In this document: in pieces, positions 46,002 to 54,478 of the stretch | Layout: every line of letters starts with the position of its first letter | Numbering within the stretch: the first letter of the stretch is position 1 | Source: UTCFX2 sp963827155 | GTDB taxonomy: Bacteria > Chloroflexota > Anaerolineae > Anaerolineales > UBA4823 | Direction of reading: 5' to 3' | DNA: 64,000 bases | NCBI GenBank assembly: GCA_963827155.1 | Contig: CAWGZV010000002.1 | Coordinates: forward strand, 3,410,001 to 3,474,000 | Position numbers and translations under genes: made by a program | The notes under the pieces: model-generated | What the model was told of the DNA's origin: nothing | Databases searched by the model: none | What the model saw: the letters and a program-made list of their open reading frames with translations, nothing else

Positions 46002-46721
46002 TCAAGGTTTAACCGCCCAATGGATCGCAACAACTCCGAGCATCCTGCGTTTGAAGCCGACCTGTTCAAAACCAACCGTCTTCAACATCTCGGCCAATGC
46101 TTCGGCGGCGACGAACCCTTCGGTGGATTCAGGCAGGTAGCGGTAGGCGTCCGGCTGCCCCGCGATCAGGCGTCCCAACAGCGGCACAATGGTGTGCATA
46201 TGAAACTCGATCAGCGGACGGAGCCTGGATTTCGCCGGTGGGGTGGTGTCGAGCGCCACCAGCCTGCCACCTGATTTTAATATCCTCAACTGCTCGCGCA
46301 GGCATCCTTCCAGGTCGGTGACATTGCGCAGCAGGAAGCCGGAGATCACCCGGTCGAAGCTGGCTTCGGCGAAAGGGAGGCGGGTACCGTCGGCGCCGAT
46401 CCAGCTAAGAGCATTATTCTCGGGAGGCAGGTCTGGCGACCGTGATCGACCGATTTGCATCATCTCGAGGGTGAAATCTGCGGCGACCGTTTTCAGACAA
46501 GGTCTTTCCGCCTGCACGAGGCGAGACAGATCGCCTGTGCCTGCTCCCAGGTCCAGCACCCGACCGCTTTCAGGCAGCTCCGACCGCAGGATTACCTCGC
46601 TGCGCCAGCGCACATCCTGCCCGCCGGTCATGATCCGGTTCATCAGGTCGTACCGCGGCGCAATCCGCCCGAACATCTCCTGCACATTCCTGGCTCGTTC
46701 AACGCCTTCCAGTTTTCCCAT
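46002..46721 (-). CDS. menG: demethylmenaquinone methyltransferase MenG/UbiE
   Basis: The C-methyltransferase does the last step of menaquinone (or ubiquinone) synthesis. Motifs are RYDLMNRIMTGGQDVRWR, VLDLGAGTGDLSRLV, and FRMR-like residues near the end. The start is ATG 46721 (MGKLEGVERARN) rather than 46733. ubiX lies 16 bp downstream. The quinone reduced by the bd oxidase in this organism may be its product. Confidence 0.9.
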   Translation of the reverse strand: MGKLEGVERARNVQEMFGRIAPRYDLMNRIMTGGQDVRWRSEVILRSELPESGRVLDLGAGTGDLSRLVQAERPCLKTVAADFTLEMMQIGRSRSPDLPPENNALSWIGADGTRLPFAEASFDRVISGFLLRNVTDLEGCLREQLRILKSGGRLVALDTTPPAKSRLRPLIEFHMHTIVPLLGRLIAGQPDAYRYLPESTEGFVAAEALAEMLKTVGFEQVGFKRRMLGVVAIHWAVKP

Positions 46722-46753
46722 ATTATTCCGCAAGCTGATGCCTTGGTCTTCGG

Positions 46754-48331
46754 TCAGGAGCTTTGTTTGAGCTTGAACAGCTCGGCGTCTTCCATCATCG
46801 CCACCTGCTTCCCTTCAAAGACATCCACCCGGCTAAGCAGCAGACCCCCAAGGATAAATATCACGATCAGGCTCAAAACGGCAGGGCGGCTGCTGCCGAA
46901 CATCAGCCCAGCGGCGGCAAACAGGAGCGGCCCAATAAATGTGGAAACCTTTTCCATGATCCCAAAAAGCCCAAAGAATTCGCCGCTCTTGGCTGCAGGT
47001 GAAAGGGAGGCATACAGGCTGCGGCTGAGCGCCTGGCTCCCACCCTGCACAATCGCTACCATCCAGGCCAGGAACCAGAACTCGATCACGCTGTCCAGGA
47101 AAAATCCCCAGACTGCAACCACCGAATACACCACGAGCGCCAGCATGATGCAGGTCTTCGTATTGAAAAATCTGACTGTTCGGGAAAGCAAGCGCGATCC
47201 AACCAGGTAGGAGATCGCCAGGAGAAAAAGCTCCAAGCCAAAAATTAATCCGATGATCACCCCCAGGTTGCTCTGGCGCTCTGCCTGGAGCGCCAAAGGT
47301 TGTGCGCCGGTGAGATCAACAGGAAGCAAGCGGGCGCCCAGAATTCCCACGAGCGGCAGGAACACCAGGTTGAGCAAAATAAAAGCCAGGAAAAAAGCGC
47401 GCCGCTTCTCCGCCGGGTTGGGGAGCCGGCCGAAAATCAGGCTGTAAGGGATCCCTACGAACTGGACGAGCAGCAGCGCCAGGATCAGCTCCACTGAGCC
47501 AAACCCGAGCTCGGCGCCGTAGATCGCGGCAATGCCGATAATCGTACCAATCCCATCGTTGTAGACCAGGAAAGCGAGCAAAAACTTAAAGAGCTCTCGA
47601 TATCGTTTTACATCCCGGAAGGTTGCAGCGAGACGGCTGAAAGATTCGGAAACGATCGCCTTTGACGAGCTGAGCGCCTTAGATTCAGCCGGCGGCTCTG
47701 GGACGCGCCGGAAAAGCGGGATCGAGAAAACCAGCCACCAGATTGCCACACTCAAGAAGGAGAGGCGCGGTCCCCAGGTTCCGGGCAGGACAAAAATCAT
47801 GACAACATTGATTGCCAGGAGCAGCCCGCCGCCTAAGTAACCCATGGCATAGCCTTTCGTTGAGACCGCGTCACGATCTTCGTCGCGCGCCACGTGTGGC
47901 AGCAGGGCGTCGTAGAAGGTGATCGATCCGCTGAAGCCCACCCGCCCGATTACACCGAGAATTGCCGCCAGAATCCAGTCTCCTGTGCTCACCAGCACCA
48001 GCAGGGCGGTGCTGGTGATTCCGATGCCGGCAAAGATCGCCAAAAACCGCTTCTTGCCGCGGGTGATATCCGAGATCGTGCCCAGGACAGGCGAGATGAT
48101 GGCTACAATCAAAAGGGAGATGAACAGGCCGATGCTCCAGTACGAGGTCGCAACGGTTGGACTGGGCAAAGTTGATCCGGCGACCTGGCTGAAATAAACC
48201 GGCAGCACGGCAGCCAGAATCGTGGTGGCAAAAGCGGAGTTTGCCCAATCGTACATGGTCCAGGCCCAAATGCGGCGCTGGTATTCCTTGGCATCGGTCG
48301 GGAAGAATGAAGAGTCTGCGACGGTGGTCAT
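46754..48331 (-). CDS. UMF1/Atg22-like MFS transporter
   Basis: The 525-residue, 12-helix protein has WAWTMYDWANSAFATTILAA, the signature of the Atg22-like UMF1 family, plus LPHVARDEDRDAVSTKGYAM and NDGIGTIIGIAAIYG. The start is ATG 48331 (MTTVADSS, AGGAG upstream). The substrate is unknown. It is upstream of menG with a 20-bp gap. Confidence 0.9.
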   Translation of the reverse strand: MTTVADSSFFPTDAKEYQRRIWAWTMYDWANSAFATTILAAVLPVYFSQVAGSTLPSPTVATSYWSIGLFISLLIVAIISPVLGTISDITRGKKRFLAIFAGIGITSTALLVLVSTGDWILAAILGVIGRVGFSGSITFYDALLPHVARDEDRDAVSTKGYAMGYLGGGLLLAINVVMIFVLPGTWGPRLSFLSVAIWWLVFSIPLFRRVPEPPAESKALSSSKAIVSESFSRLAATFRDVKRYRELFKFLLAFLVYNDGIGTIIGIAAIYGAELGFGSVELILALLLVQFVGIPYSLIFGRLPNPAEKRRAFFLAFILLNLVFLPLVGILGARLLPVDLTGAQPLALQAERQSNLGVIIGLIFGLELFLLAISYLVGSRLLSRTVRFFNTKTCIMLALVVYSVVAVWGFFLDSVIEFWFLAWMVAIVQGGSQALSRSLYASLSPAAKSGEFFGLFGIMEKVSTFIGPLLFAAAGLMFGSSRPAVLSLIVIFILGGLLLSRVDVFEGKQVAMMEDAELFKLKQSS

Positions 48332-48781
48332 GATCGCTCCTTCAGCTTTTTCAAGCAAGAAATGCGGGCTGGATGGACCCATTATATTGCATGCCATCGT
48401 TCCCGGGGCTGTTTCTTGAAGCCCCTTTTCCAGCGGTGCATAGCTGAAGCCGAATAATTGTAAACAAATTCAGCGCTCGTAATTCTAACTATAAAGCAGC
48501 GAGAAGATTTCTGAGAAACCTCCAATATCGGTTCTCAGCGTTTCGTAATATAATAAATATGGATTTATTACAACTGAAGAACCGGTTCTCGGTCACCAAG
48601 CTGTTATTTGCTCCCTGTTTTGTACGTTGCTCGCCGCCGATTAATCTAGCGCAATTATCTGTTTCCTTCATTCTTTCGGGCTGATCGAGAATCGCCAGGT
48701 GCTAACCCACACGGCGGCATGCAGGCGTCTCAACCGGGAGCGCGATATTTTGCGCTCTTTTTTATTCCTGGAGGAATCATA
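48332..48781 (+). promoter_or_regulatory. 450-bp leader/intergenic region with palindromes and an attenuator-like terminator
   Basis: The region has no coding sequence. It holds an imperfect inverted repeat CTGAGAAACC/CGGTTCTCAG (48511-48538), a perfect palindrome AGAACCGGTTCT (48578-48589), a TATAAT-like hexamer between them, and a structured segment from about 48680 (CGCC...GGCG). This ends in the intrinsic terminator at 48738-48763, only 18 bp before the PIN-TRAM gene. Premature termination control is plausible. I could not match it to a riboswitch class I know. Confidence 0.5.
48738..48763 (+). terminator. intrinsic terminator in the 5' leader of the PIN-TRAM gene
   Basis: The stem GAGCGC paired with GCGCTC, with an 8-nt loop, is followed by six T residues. 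The gene's own ribosome site, GGAGGA, follows directly. It either ends an upstream small RNA or attenuates the gene. Confidence 0.7.
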
Positions 48782-49873
48782 ATGCTTGGAGTTGAATTTG
48801 CACTTCGCATCGTTGGGATGATCGTCCTGGGGGTGATAGGTTTTTACGTTGGGCAAGACCTGGGTTCTGCTCTTCGTCAGCCTCAAGACCTTTATGCAGT
48901 GGTCTTAGGCCTGGTCGGAGCGCTGGCAGGTTTGGTGCTGACCCCATTTTTCACAACCCGCCCGGCGCGCTACCTCGTTTCGGCGCTCAGCAAGCTGTCC
49001 CTCCAAACCCTGGCTTCTGGGTTGATGGGCCTGGTAGTTGGACTGCTGATCGCAGCGCTGCTTGCTTTACCTCTGTCGCTGCTGCCGCGCCCGTTCAGCC
49101 AAATTCTGCCTTTCATTGGGATGGTCATTTTCGGTTATCTGGGAGTGGTGCTCTTTGTGACCCGCCAGAAGGAAATATTCAGCCTGTTCTTTTCCAAATG
49201 GCAATCGCGCTCGCATGAGAACACGGAGGACGGGGCGACCGGGATCGGGAATCTTCCGTCTGCTGGGGTGGGAAGGAATATCCTTCTGGATACCAGTGTG
49301 GTGATCGATGGCCGGATCGCGGATATCGCCCGCACCGGCTTCCTGGCGGGCACGCTGCTTATCCCGCGCTTTGTTCTCAATGAGCTTCAATATATTGCTG
49401 ATTCGCCAGATTCTCTCCGCCGCCAGCGCGGTCGGCGCGGGATGGAAGTGCTTGGACAGCTTCAGAAAGAATCTTCGGTTCCGGTCCGAATCAGCGATAT
49501 CGATGTGGAAGGGGTGCGAGAAGTGGATGACAAGCTGGTTGTGCTTGCCCGCCAGCTTCGCTGCCCCATCCTTACTAATGACTACAACCTCAACCGGGTC
49601 GCCGAGCTCCAGGGGGTTGCCGTGCTGAATGTGAACGAGCTAGCCAACGCTGTTAAATCTGTCTTTCTGCCCGGCGAGACGATTTCTGTGAATATTATCC
49701 AGGAAGGCCGCGAATCCGGTCAAGGGATTGCCTATCTGGATGACGGGACGATGGTGGTGGTTGAGGACGGGCGCGACCGCATCAATACGCGTTCGAATGT
49801 GAATGTGACCAAGGTCCTGCAAACCGCGGCAGGCAGAATGATCTTCGCTCGGATTGAGAGCGAGGACCGCTGA
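48782..49873 (+). CDS. PIN-TRAM membrane protein (YacL-like)
   Basis: The 363-residue protein has about four N-terminal membrane helices, a PIN domain (NILLDTSVVIDGRIADIART, LTNDYNLNRVAELQG) and a C-terminal TRAM domain (ISVNIIQEGRESGQGIAYLD, DGTMVVVEDGR). It is likely a membrane-bound RNase of the YacL family. The start is ATG 48782 after GGAGGA; the longer frame to 48719 would include the terminator. It is followed by rlmB. Confidence 0.9.
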   Translation: MLGVEFALRIVGMIVLGVIGFYVGQDLGSALRQPQDLYAVVLGLVGALAGLVLTPFFTTRPARYLVSALSKLSLQTLASGLMGLVVGLLIAALLALPLSLLPRPFSQILPFIGMVIFGYLGVVLFVTRQKEIFSLFFSKWQSRSHENTEDGATGIGNLPSAGVGRNILLDTSVVIDGRIADIARTGFLAGTLLIPRFVLNELQYIADSPDSLRRQRGRRGMEVLGQLQKESSVPVRISDIDVEGVREVDDKLVVLARQLRCPILTNDYNLNRVAELQGVAVLNVNELANAVKSVFLPGETISVNIIQEGRESGQGIAYLDDGTMVVVEDGRDRINTRSNVNVTKVLQTAAGRMIFARIESEDR

Positions 49874-49912
49874 GCCGCCTTTCCTTTGAACCTCTGAAAA
49901 TGGATATGGCAG

Positions 49913-50671
49913 ATGCGTGAGTGGATTGGGGGGCGCAACCCGGTTTACGAGGCGCTGGTCGCGCGGCGCCGGCAGCCTTTTCAGCTGGCTGTCTCTGACA
50001 CTGCCCAGGAGAAAGGCCGGCTTGCTGAAATCTTGAAGCTCTGCGAAAAGCGCCGCCTGCCGATTGAACGCCTGCCCAAGGCCCGCCTCCAAAACCTGGC
50101 GGAGGATCACCAAGGGGTTGCCCTGGAGGTCAGCGGATACCCCTACAGCAGCCTGCAGGAAATCCTGGTCCTGGCTGAGCGGCACAAAGAACCTGCTTTT
50201 GTGCTGATCCTCGATGCCCTGCAGGATCCACAAAACCTGGGCTCGCTGCTGCGCACTGCAGAAGTTGTGGGTGTGCATGGGGTGCTGCTCCCATTTCGCC
50301 ACACCGTCATGGTCACTCCTGCTGTGGTCGGCGCCTCTTCCGGCGCGTCCGAACACCTGCTGATTGCCCAGATCAACCTTGCACAAGCTATCGGCGAGCT
50401 GAAAGACGCCGGCATCTGGGTCATTGGCCTGGAAGGGAATCAAGAAGCCCAACGCCCCGATCAGGTCCGGCTGGATGGGGCGATCGCATTGGTTGTTGGA
50501 AGCGAAGGTCAGGGGATGCGCGCCCTGGTGCGCGATTCATGCGATATCTTAATGAAGCTGCCGATGCGTGGGCGGGTAGAGTCGCTGAATGCGGCCGTAG
50601 CTGGCTCGGTAGCACTCTATCTGGTCTGGCAATCTAGAGGATATTCGGAGGCAGGGAAAGGTGCGATCTAA
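49913..50671 (+). CDS. rlmB: SpoU/TrmH-family rRNA 2'-O-methyltransferase, RlmB-like
   Basis: The 252-residue SPOUT protein has an N-terminal L7Ae-like part (IGGRNPVYEALVARRRQPFQ), then LDALQDPQNLGSLLRTAEVV, LVVGSEGQGM and LPMRGRVESLNAAVAGSV. RlmB methylates G2251 of 23S rRNA in E. coli; close homologues act on other rRNA or tRNA positions. It follows the PIN-TRAM gene by 39 bp. Confidence 0.9.
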   Translation: MREWIGGRNPVYEALVARRRQPFQLAVSDTAQEKGRLAEILKLCEKRRLPIERLPKARLQNLAEDHQGVALEVSGYPYSSLQEILVLAERHKEPAFVLILDALQDPQNLGSLLRTAEVVGVHGVLLPFRHTVMVTPAVVGASSGASEHLLIAQINLAQAIGELKDAGIWVIGLEGNQEAQRPDQVRLDGAIALVVGSEGQGMRALVRDSCDILMKLPMRGRVESLNAAVAGSVALYLVWQSRGYSEAGKGAI

Positions 50672-50775
50672 CGAGGATAACCGTGTTCTGCAACTGCATA
50701 TCCCCCCACCACCAGATAACGAACACTACCCTCGTTTAATAATTGAATAAACTCTCTGAAATCCTGGTTCAGCAT
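50668..50775 (-). pseudogene. fragment of a nucleotidyltransferase gene, C-terminal part lost
   Basis: The 35-residue stub MLNQDFREFIQLLNEGSVRY and LVVGGYAVAEHGYPR ends where the family continues with a DxD metal site. The truncation abuts the end of rlmB. It is the remnant of an AbiEii/MNT-type nucleotidyltransferase. Confidence 0.7.
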
Positions 50776-50908
50776 CGTTTTTCCATCCGTGATATTCCTG
50801 ACGGATTTCTTCCAGGGTAGCCAGTCGAGCCTGATAAGTTTGAGTGCGACAAGAAACCGTATCGTTAGGTTGTAGGTCCAGGCGATACCTATGGGCAATT
50901 ACTTGCAT
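50726..50908 (-). CDS. small unrecognised protein overlapping the nucleotidyltransferase stub
   Basis: This 60-residue frame (MQVIAHRYRLDLQPNDTVSC, ending KNDAEPGFQRVYSIIKRG) overlaps the stub in another frame. It may be the small upstream partner gene, often found before nucleotidyltransferases of this kind, or chance. Support is weak. Confidence 0.3.
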   Translation of the reverse strand: MQVIAHRYRLDLQPNDTVSCRTQTYQARLATLEEIRQEYHGWKNDAEPGFQRVYSIIKRG

Positions 50909-51241
50909 GGTTGAATGCTTCGTGGTATGTCGGTCTCGTTTCTTAAATAATAAATTTCTCTATTGAACCATTCTCAAATCTGATAATTCAATTAAGGAAA
51001 ATCTATTTCGATAGCTTGATGTGCATATATCGTCTTTATAACATCCAGCATCGAAAGTCATCATGGCAGACAGTACCATGGCTCGCTTCTCTCACATGGA
51101 TAATTCTGCTTAATGTATAAACAGTACGTTCAATCATTGACGATCCATCGGAATCCTGATAAACTCGCAGCCTACACCGCGGAACTGGGAGCGATGGGGC
51201 AGGTCAGGCGCGCACAAACCAGATTCAGATGGTGGTATACC
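50909..51241. other. AT-rich intergenic region upstream of the tRNA cluster
   Basis: No coding sequence, repeat or RNA gene stands out in this stretch. A shadow frame at 51172-51468 runs opposite the first tRNA. The tRNA promoter follows at 51242. Confidence 0.5.
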
Positions 51242-51270
51242 TTGCAGTGAAGCATGCCCTCTGGTATAAT
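51242..51270 (+). promoter_or_regulatory. sigma70-type promoter of the tRNA-Thr/Tyr/Thr-tuf block
   Basis: TTGCAG and TATAAT are spaced by exactly 17 bp. Transcription should start near 51277, about 33 bp before the first tRNA. Confidence 0.75.
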
Positions 51271-51309
51271 GCCTTTCGCTTTGCAAGGGGTGTACCTTAA
51301 TATTATCAC

Positions 51310-51382
51310 GCCGACGTAGCTCAAACGGCAGAGCAACCGCCTTGTAAGTGGTAGGTTACGGGTTCGATTCCCGTCGTCGGCT
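51310..51382 (+). tRNA. tRNA-Thr (UGU anticodon)
   Basis: The acceptor stem GCCGACG pairs with CGTCGGC. The anticodon loop is TTGTAAG with anticodon TGT. The T-loop reads GGTTCGATTCC. CCA is not encoded. Confidence 0.95.
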
Positions 51383-51477
51383 TCCGTGGATGGCTGGCGA
51401 TCAGGGTCGATTACGATCAAAATTCGATTGGGATCAACTCTGGTCTCGAGCCGGCGACGGCAGCGCAATTTATGTTT

Positions 51478-51563
51478 GGGCGGTTACCCAAGTGGCCAAC
51501 GGGGACTGACTGTAAATCAGTTGGCAGACGCCTTCGGAGGTTCGAATCCTTCACCGCCCACCA
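51478..51563 (+). tRNA. tRNA-Tyr (GUA anticodon)
   Basis: The acceptor stem GGGCGGT pairs with ACCGCCC. The anticodon is GTA, the variable arm is long (class II), and the 3' CCA is encoded. It is the only tRNA in the cluster with an encoded CCA. Confidence 0.95.
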
Positions 51564-51619
51564 GGTTTGCGATCTGACAGGTGTGGAAGCACCTGTCAGC
51601 GCGTAGATGGATGGCAAAG

Positions 51620-51692
51620 GCCCTCATAGCTCAGTTGGTAGAGCACGTTCTTGGTAAGAACGGGGTCATGGGTTCAAATCCCATTGAGGGCT
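51620..51692 (+). tRNA. tRNA-Thr (GGU anticodon)
   Basis: GCCCTCA pairs with TGAGGGC, and the anticodon loop TTGGTAA has anticodon GGT. It lies 45 bp before tuf, the common bacterial arrangement. Confidence 0.95.
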
Positions 51693-51737
51693 CTCGGTGC
51701 CAACGCTAGATGACGTTCTGGAAGGAGAAGAAATCGA

Positions 51738-52940
51738 ATGGGAAAGCAAAAATTTGACCGGACGAAGCCGCACATGAACGTGGGAACGATGGGGCACATC
51801 GACCACGGGAAGACGACATTGACGGCAGCGATCACAAAATACTGTGCACTGCAGGGCTTTGGCGAGTTCCGAGCGTTTGATTCGATCGATAATGCGCCGG
51901 AAGAGAAAGCGCGCGGGATCACGATCAACATTGCCCACGTGGAGTATGAGACGACGAAGCGGCATTATGCGCATGTAGACATGCCAGGGCACCGTGACTA
52001 TATCAAGAACATGATCACAGGGGCGGCGCAGGTGGATGGGGCGATCCTGGTGGTAGCAGCGCCGGACGGGCCGATGCCGCAGACGCGTGAGCACGTACTG
52101 TTAGCGCGGCAGGTGGAAGTGCCGGCGATCGTGGTGTACCTGAACAAGGTCGACATGATGGACGATCCGGAATTATTGGAATTGGTAGAGCTAGAGCTGC
52201 GGGAATTATTGAACGAATACGAATTTCCTGGAGACACGACGCCGATCGTGAGAGGGAGTGCGCTGCAGGCGCTGGAGAGCACGAGCAAGGACATGAATGC
52301 TCCGGAGTATGAGAGCATCAAAGAGCTGCTGCGGGTGGTGGACGAATACATTCCGGAACCGGTGAGAGACGTCGACCGGCCGTTCATGATGCCTGTGGAG
52401 GACGTGTTCTCGATCAAGGGGCGAGGGACGGTGGTGACCGGGCGGATCGAGCGGGGGAAAGTGAAAGTGGGGGAGCCGGTGGAGATCGTGGGATTGAGAG
52501 ACGAGAGCATGGCATCGGTGGTGACGGGAGTGGAGATGTTCCACAAGTCGCTGGACGAGGGCATGGCGGGAGACAACGCCGGGCTGCTGCTGAGGGGAAT
52601 TGAGCGGACGGACGTAGAGCGGGGGATGGTGGTGGCGAAGCCGAAGAGCATCACGCCGCACAAGAAATTCATGAGCGAAGTGTACGTGCTGAAGAAGGAA
52701 GAGGGTGGGAGGCACAAGGCATTCTTCACGGGGTACCGGCCGCAGTTCTACATCCGGACGATGGATGTGACCGGGAACATCAAGCTGCCCGAGGGGGTGG
52801 AGATGGTGATGCCTGGCGATAACGTGAACCTGGAAGTGGAGCTGATCGTACCGGTGGCGTTGGAGCAGGGCTCGAAGTTTGCGATCCGCGAAGGCGGTCT
52901 GACCGTCGGCGCTGGTGTGATTACTAAAATCCTGGATTAA
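51738..52940 (+). CDS. tuf: elongation factor Tu
   Basis: The 400-residue GTPase delivers aminoacyl-tRNA to the ribosome. GTP motifs are GHIDHGKTT, DMPGHRDY (catalytic His present) and NKVD. The usual G3 stretch reads DCPGHADY; here the Cys is Met and the Ala is Arg, and GHRD is the form seen in eukaryotic/archaeal EF1A. Codon use is strongly G-ending (ACG, GGG, GTG) until about 52880, where it changes to GGC/GGT/ACC. GGAAGGAG is the ribosome site. Confidence 0.97.
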   Translation: MGKQKFDRTKPHMNVGTMGHIDHGKTTLTAAITKYCALQGFGEFRAFDSIDNAPEEKARGITINIAHVEYETTKRHYAHVDMPGHRDYIKNMITGAAQVDGAILVVAAPDGPMPQTREHVLLARQVEVPAIVVYLNKVDMMDDPELLELVELELRELLNEYEFPGDTTPIVRGSALQALESTSKDMNAPEYESIKELLRVVDEYIPEPVRDVDRPFMMPVEDVFSIKGRGTVVTGRIERGKVKVGEPVEIVGLRDESMASVVTGVEMFHKSLDEGMAGDNAGLLLRGIERTDVERGMVVAKPKSITPHKKFMSEVYVLKKEEGGRHKAFFTGYRPQFYIRTMDVTGNIKLPEGVEMVMPGDNVNLEVELIVPVALEQGSKFAIREGGLTVGAGVITKILD

Positions 52941-52978
52941 TGCAAGGAGTGCCGCAGCTTGCGGCAATTTAGATTAGA

Positions 52979-53146
52979 ATGGCTTCCAAGAAAGATGTTC
53001 GTCCGGTAATTACGCTGGCGTGTACCGAGTGTAAAGAACGAAATTACGTCTCGGAAAAGAACCGCCGCAATGACCCGGGTAGACTTGAAATGCAGAAATA
53101 CTGCTCGCGCTGCCGCAAGCACACCCTGCACCGCGAGACCAAGTAA
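52979..53146 (+). CDS. rpmG: ribosomal protein bL33
   Basis: The 55-residue protein, MASKKDVRPVITLACTEC onward, has two zinc CxxC pairs (CTEC, CSRC) and ends RKHTLHRETK. It sits between tuf and tRNA-Trp, its usual place. A small hairpin, GCCGCA-GCT-TGCGGC (52951-52965), lies just upstream. Confidence 0.95.
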   Translation: MASKKDVRPVITLACTECKERNYVSEKNRRNDPGRLEMQKYCSRCRKHTLHRETK

Positions 53147-53156
53147 CAAACCTTCC

Positions 53157-53207
53157 GTGTCCTGTGTCATGCGTCGCAGCATTTTCCCGGTGCATGACAC
53201 CCGACAC
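53157..53207 (+). other. long hairpin between rpmG and tRNA-Trp
   Basis: GTGTCATGC (53164-53172) pairs perfectly with GCATGACAC (53192-53200), and an outer GTGTC/GACAC pair extends it. There is no T-tract, so it is more likely a processing or stability element than a terminator. Confidence 0.6.
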
Positions 53208-53222
53208 TGTACATCAGAATAC

Positions 53223-53296
53223 AGGCCAGTAGCTCAATTTGGCAGAGCACCGCTCTCCAAAAGCGGGGGTTGTGGGTTCGATTCCTGCCTGGCCTG
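53223..53296 (+). tRNA. tRNA-Trp (CCA anticodon)
   Basis: AGGCCAG pairs with CTGGCCT; the anticodon loop CTCCAAA carries CCA. The neighbours rpmG and secE are its standard neighbours. A GC-rich hairpin follows at 53312-53335. Confidence 0.96.
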
Positions 53297-53388
53297 CCTG
53301 AGATTTTAGTCAACGCCGTCTTGAAGGGCGGCGTTTTGACCGTAGGAAAAAGAAAAAAACGAGCTGCCAGCTCCAGAAGGAGTGTAAG

Positions 53389-53610
53389 GTGCCGAAGCAT
53401 GACGAAAAGAGCGTCGCAGTAAAGCGACCAAATGCTATACAGCGTTATTTTCACGAAACGGTCGGTGAACTTCGAAAAGTCACCTGGCCTACGCGTAAAG
53501 AAGCCACCAACCTAACCATTATCGTCCTGGTTGTGACTTTTGTAGTTGGGATGTATCTCGGTGTGCTGGATTATGTTTTCTCCCGCTTCTTCGCCCTGTT
53601 ATTTGCTTAA
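53389..53610 (+). CDS. secE: preprotein translocase subunit SecE
   Basis: The 73-residue single-helix protein has ETVGELRKVTWPTRKEATN and one C-terminal membrane segment (LTIIVLVVTFVVGMYLGVLD). SecE clamps SecY in the translocon. The start is GTG with AGGAG upstream. Confidence 0.95.
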   Translation: MPKHDEKSVAVKRPNAIQRYFHETVGELRKVTWPTRKEATNLTIIVLVVTFVVGMYLGVLDYVFSRFFALLFA

Positions 53611-53674
53611 GCGTTGAAATAAACGCCGCAGGTATGAAGACCAAGCGCAATGGATCGCTGGTATCTCTTGGGAA

Positions 53675-54397
53675 GTGAGCCGTATGGACCTGGTAGATGA
53701 TGAGGACAAGCGCGACGAGGAGTCAATCTCCGAAATGGATGATCAGGCAGAGCAGATGATTGATCTGCCCGAAACCCAGGAGGAGTTCTTCGAGCCGGTT
53801 GAAGCAGAAGCTTTACCGGAAGATTTCGATTTAAGCGCGGTTGAGACAGGTTTCATCGATAGCGAGCATGAAGATGGGCGCGCCTGGTATGTCGTGCACT
53901 GTTATTCGGGTTATGAGAATAAAGTACGCCATAACCTGGAACAGCGAATCGAAAGTATGGGGATGAAAGATAAAATCTTTGATGTCGTCGTCCCCACCGA
54001 AGAGGAGATTGAGGTCAAAGAGGGCAAACGCCGGACGGTTGAGCGCAGGGTTTTCCCTGGATACATTCTGGTGAATATGATCCTCTCGGAGGAATCCTGG
54101 TATGTAGTCCGCAACACCCCAGGTGTGACCGGTTTTGTTGGGATGGGCAACTCGCCAACCCCGCTTCGCCCGGAGGAAGTGGCCCAGATCATCAAGCGGA
54201 TGGAAGCCGAAGCGCCGCGCATCAAGGTCACCTTCAAGTCTGGCGAGCGGGTCCGGATTGTGGACGGACCGTTTAACGATTTTCGCGGGACCGTCTCTGA
54301 GATTGATATGGAGCGCGCCAAAGTGCGCGTGATGGTCAACTTCTTCGGCCGGGAAACTCCGGTCGAGCTGGATTTCTTACAAGTTGAGAAAGCGTAG
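53675..54397 (+). CDS. nusG: transcription antitermination factor NusG
   Basis: The NGN domain (AWYVVHCYSGYENKVRHNLE) and KOW domain (FKSGERVRIVDGPFNDFRGT) are clear. A 65-residue acidic N-terminal extension precedes them. The frame opens at a GTG (53675); an ATG at 53684 is an alternative start. Confidence 0.95.
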   Translation: MSRMDLVDDEDKRDEESISEMDDQAEQMIDLPETQEEFFEPVEAEALPEDFDLSAVETGFIDSEHEDGRAWYVVHCYSGYENKVRHNLEQRIESMGMKDKIFDVVVPTEEEIEVKEGKRRTVERRVFPGYILVNMILSEESWYVVRNTPGVTGFVGMGNSPTPLRPEEVAQIIKRMEAEAPRIKVTFKSGERVRIVDGPFNDFRGTVSEIDMERAKVRVMVNFFGRETPVELDFLQVEKA

Positions 54398-54427
54398 GCG
54401 CCCGGCTGGCTGCCGCCGCCTGTAAAT

Positions 54428-54465
54428 GGTGGGAGGGTGTTCCCCAATCGCCCGCTAAAACCACG
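54428..54465 (+). promoter_or_regulatory. L1-binding-like leader element before rplK
   Basis: GGTGGGAGGGTG folds with CGCCC and CCAC: outer stem GTGG/CCAC, a GA bulge, inner stem GGGTG/CGCCC. This resembles the L1-binding site of 23S rRNA (GGUGGGAGG...ACCACC) and of L1 autoregulatory leaders. A second copy precedes rplA. Confidence 0.65.
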
Positions 54466-54478
54466 AAGGAGATGAATT

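Noticed and set aside
51172..51468. A 98-codon minus-strand frame across the first tRNA
   Set aside because: It runs antisense through tRNA-Thr and has no conserved features.
52951..52965. Hairpin between tuf and rpmG as a terminator
   Set aside because: The stem is only 6 bp and there is no T-tract; rpmG is likely cotranscribed.
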